Shown: positions 5,222-6,874 of the stretch, piece after piece
How positions within the stretch are numbered: position 1 is the stretch's first letter
How the letters are laid out: each line of letters begins with the position of its first letter
From: JBGTCY01 sp041748615
GTDB lineage: Bacteria > Bacteroidota > Bacteroidia > Chitinophagales > CAIOSU01
Assembly: GCA_041748615.1 (NCBI GenBank)
Contig: JBGTCY010000080.1
Location: forward strand, 1 to 6,874
DNA length: 6,874 nt
Direction: 5' to 3'
Translations under genes and position numbers: made by a program
The notes under the pieces: generated by a model
Database searches by the model: none
Seen by the model: the letters and a program-made list of their open reading frames with translations, nothing else
What the model was told of the DNA's origin: nothing

Positions 5222-6511
5222 TCAGGATGCCATTTCACTGATTGCGTTCACCAATTTATCCAAATCAGAAAGTTTGGTATAAACATGAGGAGTCACCCGG
5301 ATTCCCTCAAATTCTTCGTGTTTAATCATTGTGGTGAAAATTTTATAATCCTGCATCAATTTGCCATACATCTCTTGGGCTTTCATTCCTTCTATTTGAA
5401 AGAGGCATAAACCGCAGGAGAATTCTTTTTTCAGCGATGTGTGGAATTTGAGATTGGGTAAATCTTTCACCCGCGTTGTCCAGTAATCTTTTAAAAATCG
5501 CAGGCGCGCTTCCTTTCGGGCGATGCCGATATGATTGTGAAATTCAATGGCGGAAGTGATTGCCATTTCAGCAGCGAAGTTCCTTGTGCCAAGATGTTCA
5601 AATTTCAACATCGAATCATTTTGATCTTGAGGGCTGCCGAATAGCGACCAAACTTTTGTTACTTTTTCTTTTTTTACATACAACAAACCACAGCCAAATG
5701 GGGCGCATAACCATTTATGAAGGCTGGTTCCGAAATAATCGCAGTGCAGTTCGGGGATCTTGAAATCTAAATGCGCGAAAGCATGCGCCCCATCCACCGC
5801 CACTTCAACTCCGTGTTCGTGCGCCATATCGCAGATTTCACGGACGGGCATGATTTGACCGGTGGTGAAATTGATGTGACAGACGACAATCAACTTGGTT
5901 TTAGGAGTAATGGCATTTTTAAATTTTCTGACAACTTCATTTTTATCTTCTGCCGGTGTGGGAATTGAAATTTTAACAAGTTTGATTCCATCTCTGCGGA
6001 CACGTTGTTCTAATCCTGCCATTACCGTGGGATAATCCTGGGTGGTGGTGATGATTTCATCTCCCTTTTGCAAATCAAGTCCGAAAATTACCGTTTCCAG
6101 TGCCTCGGTGGTGTTGCGGCATAGAGAAATTTCTTCTTCATTACAACCAGCGAGTCCGGCAAGTTGTTGTTTCACCAATGCACGTTCGCGGGCATATTCC
6201 TGCAAAATATAAAATGCAGGAGCCTCATTGGCTTTCCTGAGAAAATTTTGGTGTGATTCCTGAACGGGTAATGGTTGCGGACAAACGCCCCCGTTGTTAA
6301 GATTGATAAAATTAGTGGGCGTCAAAAAAGCATCCTGAATCGGTTTCCAGAATGTTTCATCTGTAGCGGTATCCGTTGAGTGAGTGGCAGGTGAATCAGC
6401 AATCATCGTATCGGGTTTAAAAATATTTTTACATGAAAAAAAAGAAGCCGATATACCGGCTGTGGTCATCAGCCCGGCTCCAACCAGAAATTTTCTACGC
6501 GAAGTCGGCAT
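5222..6511 (-). CDS. Tat-exported class V aminotransferase-fold PLP enzyme, possibly a lipoprotein
   Basis: A 429-residue enzyme of the aminotransferase class V family (isopenicillin N epimerase/cysteine desulfurase-like); the exact reaction is unknown. The N-terminus TSRRKFLVGAGLM is a twin-arginine motif followed by a hydrophobic stretch ending in SFFSC (Cys27), a plausible lipobox, then a Ser/Thr/Asp-rich linker to about residue 52. This predicts export of the folded, cofactor-loaded protein and perhaps membrane anchoring. Catalytic landmarks: LNNGGVCPQP (71-80) near the start of the mature domain; RNTTEALE (132-139), the PLP phosphate loop; VDGAHAFAHLDF (239-250) with Asp240 and His243; GTSLHKWLCAPFGCG (261-275) with Lys266 as PLP lysine; and IRVTPHVYT (404-412), the C-terminal Arg. 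Pseudomonas PvdN is a known Tat-exported, PLP-binding relative of similar size. Start ATG 6511 is fixed by the signal peptide. Composition is A/T-richer (19 G/C of 60 in 5881-5940) than the neighbouring cysteate synthase. It converges on that gene and shares no operon with it. Confidence 0.88.
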   Translation of the reverse strand: MPTSRRKFLVGAGLMTTAGISASFFSCKNIFKPDTMIADSPATHSTDTATDETFWKPIQDAFLTPTNFINLNNGGVCPQPLPVQESHQNFLRKANEAPAFYILQEYARERALVKQQLAGLAGCNEEEISLCRNTTEALETVIFGLDLQKGDEIITTTQDYPTVMAGLEQRVRRDGIKLVKISIPTPAEDKNEVVRKFKNAITPKTKLIVVCHINFTTGQIMPVREICDMAHEHGVEVAVDGAHAFAHLDFKIPELHCDYFGTSLHKWLCAPFGCGLLYVKKEKVTKVWSLFGSPQDQNDSMLKFEHLGTRNFAAEMAITSAIEFHNHIGIARKEARLRFLKDYWTTRVKDLPNLKFHTSLKKEFSCGLCLFQIEGMKAQEMYGKLMQDYKIFTTMIKHEEFEGIRVTPHVYTKLSDLDKLVNAISEMAS

Positions 6512-6601
6512 GGGATGAAATTAGAAAATAAGGATTTAATCGGGATAGCGCTTGCATTTAGTATGTATGAATTATTGAAGGCTATAACCTTGTATTCTAA
6601 T

Positions 6602-6629
6602 GGTGTCGAGGGACGGGTGTCGAAGGACG
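6602..6629. repeat. Two-copy tandem repeat GGTGTCGA(G/A)GGACG
   Basis: Two adjacent 14-bp copies, 6602-6615 and 6616-6629, differ at one base (G versus A). They are clearly more G/C-rich than the surrounding intergenic DNA. No gene or stem-loop explains them. They could be the stub of a variable-number tandem repeat. Confidence 0.75.
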
Positions 6630-6694
6630 GTAAACAGATTTTTGTTAAACAATGATTTCAAAAAAGTGCAATCAGTTATCCGACCTGCATTGAG

Positions 6695-6731
6695 GATTTT
6701 GATTTTTTGAAAAAAAATGAAAAATCAAATC
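6695..6731. repeat. A/T-rich imperfect inverted repeat (hairpin) upstream of aat
   Basis: GATTTTGATTTTT (6695-6707) pairs with AAAAATCAAATC (6720-6731) with one bulged T and a 12-nt loop. The stem has few G/C pairs and no gene ends here, so a terminator role is unlikely. The sequence TCAAATCAAAAATG at 6725-6738 also occurs at 3619-3632. Confidence 0.35.
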
Positions 6732-6762
6732 AAAAATGTATCAACAATTCATTCGAGACATT

Positions 6763-6774
6763 TCCACATGTGGA
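6763..6774. promoter_or_regulatory. Perfect 12-bp palindrome TCCACATGTGGA upstream of aat
   Basis: The palindrome ends 43 nt before the aat ATG, a plausible operator position. Each half contains TCCACA, the core of a DnaA box (TTATCCACA). On the minus strand the nine bases are TCATCCACA, one mismatch from consensus. Regulator binding is inference only. Confidence 0.3.
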
Positions 6775-6817
6775 TGAAAATTTAAAACATCTTTCACTGA
6801 AAGCGTAATTTTCAATC

Positions 6818-6874
6818 ATGCCAATCTTCGACTTGTCTAATAAAATCGCTTTCCCGGACCCTCAACTTGCCGAC
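6818..6874 (+). CDS. aat: Leucyl/phenylalanyl-tRNA-protein transferase, first 19 codons only
   Basis: Aat transfers Leu or Phe from aminoacyl-tRNA to proteins with N-terminal Lys or Arg, marking them for ClpS/ClpAP degradation. The ATG at 6818 opens a frame to the window end that reads MPIFDLSNK followed by FPDPQLAD. Aat proteins characteristically begin with MP, a short variable stretch, then FPxPxLAD or similar before GLLAVGGDL. The next expected motif lies just outside the window. No Shine-Dalgarno is seen. Identification rests on 19 residues, so it is probable rather than certain. Confidence 0.72.
   Translation, partial: MPIFDLSNKIAFPDPQLAD

Larger units (their letters stand above)
6512..6817. 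other. Intergenic region between divergent genes (Tat PLP enzyme and aat)
   Basis: I see no gene in these 306 bases; the best open stretch is a 13-codon ATG frame at 6652. The region holds a 14-bp tandem repeat (6602-6629), an A/T-rich imperfect hairpin (6695-6731) and a 12-bp perfect palindrome (6763-6774). No exact TAnnTTTG promoter box was found for either flanking gene. The nearest on the plus strand is TAACCTTG in the 6580s, with one mismatch and no partner element. Confidence 0.6.

Noticed and set aside
5222..6511. Class V PLP enzyme as the cysteate acyltransferase partner of cysteate synthase
   Set aside because: The acyltransferase belongs to the AONS (class II) fold and is cytoplasmic; this protein has class V motifs and an export signal.

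Overview
The window looks like a chromosomal segment of a Bacteroidota (Bacteroidetes) bacterium. Evidence: start codons lack Shine-Dalgarno sequences and sit in A/T-rich leaders; an exact TAnnTTTG-type -7 box (TACTTTTG) lies just upstream of fadI; and a cysteate synthase-like gene is present, which in bacteria is typical of sulfonolipid-making Bacteroidota. This assignment is an inference, and the genus cannot be read from the sequence.

Layout. Minus strand, 3551 to 1: a beta-oxidation cluster, fadI (thiolase, 3551-2265) followed by fadJ (enoyl-CoA hydratase/3-hydroxyacyl-CoA dehydrogenase, starting at 1617 and cut by the window edge after 539 residues). Between them lies a much more A/T-rich insert of about 650 bp. 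It carries a small charged protein (2201-1959, probable antitoxin) and, 5 nt after it, a RelE/ParE-family toxin gene (1953-1686). The toxin is split by a one-base frameshift in a T5A5 run; removing one A gives an 88-residue toxin of ordinary family length.

Plus strand, 3769-5088: a PLP enzyme of the threonine synthase fold, best recognised as cysteate synthase (O-phosphoserine + sulfite to cysteate), the likely first step toward capnine-type sulfonolipids. It is divergent from fadI. The 217-bp region between them holds a 14-bp direct repeat spaced 33 bp apart and an Fnr-like palindrome, TTGAC-N4-GTCAA.

Minus strand, 6511-5222: a class V aminotransferase-fold PLP enzyme with a twin-arginine signal and a possible lipobox, so probably exported already folded (compare PvdN). 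It converges on the cysteate synthase gene. Plus strand, 6818 to the end: the first 19 codons of a probable aat gene (leucyl/phenylalanyl-tRNA-protein transferase). Two short intergenic tandem repeats, both with a 14-bp period, flank the aminotransferase gene.

FadI and FadJ should work together in fatty-acid beta-oxidation. The cysteate synthase would feed lipid synthesis. Nothing in the sequence ties the exported PLP enzyme or aat to either pathway. No tRNA, rRNA, CRISPR array, transposase or intact mobile element was seen.
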